A stretch of 64,000 bases of DNA from Symsagittifera roscoffensis (Eukaryota; Xenacoelomorpha; Acoela; Convolutidae). Shown piece after piece: positions 62,772 through 64,000 of this stretch (its first letter is position 1; every line of letters starts with the position of its first letter). The DNA lies in NCBI RefSeq assembly GCF_963678635.1, contig NC_087063.1, positions 14,139,006-14,203,005 of the forward strand. Direction: 5' to 3'. A model generated the notes under the pieces. The model searched no databases, was not told the DNA's origin, and was given only the letters and a program-made list of their open reading frames with translations. The position numbers and the translations under genes are program-made.

Positions 62772-62773
62772 GA

Positions 62774-63183
62774 TGAGTTAGGACCGATGTGGTTAACTCA
62801 TAGAGTAATTTCGGATAGGGTACACCGTCTGCTCGTCACGCTATCTTATTTTCGGCCGGATAGATTCGTGCAACTTCTTAGTCTAATACCGATCCTAATC
62901 TTACTCTTATACTATCTAGTCTCAGGTTGTTTAACTAGTCTCTGCTAGGCTCAATAGATCTAGGGTATACTGGTTTATTGCGGCTGCTGAAGTTCTCTCG
63001 GAGAGGCAACTAAGTTCTAAGTTAAATTCAAATCTCTCTGGTGCTGAAATTACAAGTAATTTCAGCACTTACAAATAAGTGGGTTGTTAGTTAGATGGAT
63101 CATGATTGGTTAATATTAAATACTTTACAGTGGTAAAATATCTAATTTATCCAATCATAAAATGTAGTTTAAATCAGGTTCCA
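62774..63183 (-). repeat. 5' LTR (410 bp)
   Basis: Identical by eye to the 3' LTR, TG...CA ends, followed outside by the ATCA target duplication. It contains the AATAAA signal (- strand) and the 13-bp hairpin at 63041-63068. Confidence 0.95.
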
Positions 63184-63187
63184 ATCA

Positions 63188-64000
63188 GCAGACTGTGTGA
63201 GTGAAAACATCTTTATGAATCAAAATTACTAGCCCTTTAAGTTCCTATTATTCTGGACCTCCATTTTGTTTCTTAAATACTCTGCAGAAAACACAGAAAG
63301 GACTATTTATGTTTTCTTAATGCTGCAACAGGGCTCTATCGAACTTAATGGAGTGAAATGACTCATCGTGCAGCGAACTGATGTTCAACTGCATTCTGAG
63401 GTTTAAGAGTTGAGGTCAAAAATTTAAGTATCCGGATTACGACCTTACTACTCTTTTTTATAATTGCCTTTAATGTTTGTAAAGTAGGTTTTCTGTTATC
63501 TTAGAAGTTAAAATTTTCAATGACTTGAATTGAAAAACATTTCTCTTTTCCTGCATGTTTTTGGCTTTGTACAATAGATATTTTCTACAAATATTTCAAC
63601 GGTCATTAGTTATATTCAGTAGACGCAATTAGAACGCAACTATATAGGTTTATATAGAACACAATTAGCGAGATAATTTTATTCATAAAGCAATGGTGGA
63701 GTTCAGTTTGAAATTTTTTTGTCGGCTTTTTTTTTCTTTTTTCCAAATTGATTTTCCCATGTTTCTGAAAAGTCCTGTTTTGGTTCCGAGCCGCAGTCGG
63801 TTTTCTGTGAACACAGTCAAAACCGCCTTTAACTTCGTCGGATCGAAACATCCTCCGCCTCAAATTCAGCTCGGAACATCCTCCGCCAAATGCGTCTTCA
63901 GAAAAAAAGTTTGTTTTGATGTACCAAATTCTGATGTTATAAATTATTACTTATTTGACTCCGCGGGCTGGATACATTTGTTGGTTGGGAAGGGTAACCT
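63188..64000. other. Unassigned right flank of the LTR element
   Basis: AT-rich, no supported gene. A direct repeat AACATCCTCCGCC occurs at ~63847 and ~63875. A - strand frame at 63606-63863 is basic and unsupported. Confidence 0.3.

Larger units (their letters stand above)
42862..63187 (-). mobile_element. Complete 20.3-kb LTR retroelement with envelope-like and accessory genes
   Basis: Two 410-bp direct repeats (42866-43275 and 62774-63183), TG...CA ends and the 4-bp duplication ATCA (42862-42865 and 63184-63187) define the insertion. All domains read on the - strand: Gag-like frames, CCHC, DSG protease, YLDD RT, RNase H, D-D-E integrase, then envelope-like and extra ORFs, so it is a Ty3/gypsy-like, retrovirus-like element. 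The coding strand is A/C-rich and G-poor. The LTRs look identical, implying recent insertion, yet many frames are broken. Confidence 0.93.

Noticed and set aside
62740-62773. tRNA-like 3' end (T-arm and CCA) next to the 5' LTR
   Set aside because: No anticodon or D arm is present upstream; it is better explained as the complement of the primer-binding site.
63606-63863. 85-codon basic - strand frame at the right edge
   Set aside because: No homology or motif, in AT-rich sequence where short frames arise by chance.

Overview
The window is repeat-rich DNA from an invertebrate animal genome, made almost entirely of retroelements and their debris. Evidence for an animal host: LINE-type elements with endonuclease and reverse transcriptase (RT), Ty3/gypsy-type Gag-Pol proteins, foldback MITEs and splice-like signals (T-rich tract plus CAG/TAG). 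I cannot name the species. No cellular housekeeping gene, rRNA, tRNA or CRISPR array was found.

Region 1 (1-~16.1 kb, + strand, more GC-balanced than the rest) is most of a large LTR-type element whose 5' end lies outside the window. It has four long intact frames. The first is a 2812-codon Gag-Pol with two CCHC knuckles, aspartic protease, RT, RNase H, an unusually long linker, integrase and a C-terminal macro-like domain. The second is a coiled-coil protein carrying an SGNH/GDSL hydrolase domain with a complete S-G-N-H set. Two orphan proteins (ORF3 and ORF4) follow. ORF2, ORF3 and ORF4 are joined by stop/start overlap or near-overlap. This is the best candidate for an undescribed system: an LTR-type element pairing an ADP-ribose-type domain with an esterase-type domain.

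Region 2 (~16.1-28 kb) holds degenerate copies of one retroelement family, here called the RPDG family: RT with a YLDDG active site and a C-terminal domain with RPDG and WNVTVVD-like motifs. The first copy (- strand) is split by two nested insertions, a 5'-truncated LINE with a (TTC)n tail and a solo-LTR-like block. A degenerate ~160-bp tandem array lies at 23 kb.

Region 3 (26.8-39.2 kb) is a ~6.2-kb head-to-tail segmental duplication. Each unit carries the end of an RPDG copy, two foldback MITEs and the 3' half of a LINE. The rest of that LINE (ORF1 and ORF2) continues to ~42.2 kb on the - strand.

Region 4 (42,862-63,187) is a complete 20.3-kb LTR retroelement on the - strand, with identical-looking 410-bp LTRs and a 4-bp target duplication (ATCA). 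Its order is leader, Gag-like frames, NC-protease, RT-RNase H, integrase, a small membrane ORF, a 391-codon frame with no methionine, a signal-peptide-bearing envelope-like protein and a 602-codon accessory protein. Pol contains an internal 1526-bp tandem duplication. Many reading frames are broken, mostly by +1 shifts, although the LTRs look freshly inserted. The last 0.8 kb is unassigned AT-rich sequence.
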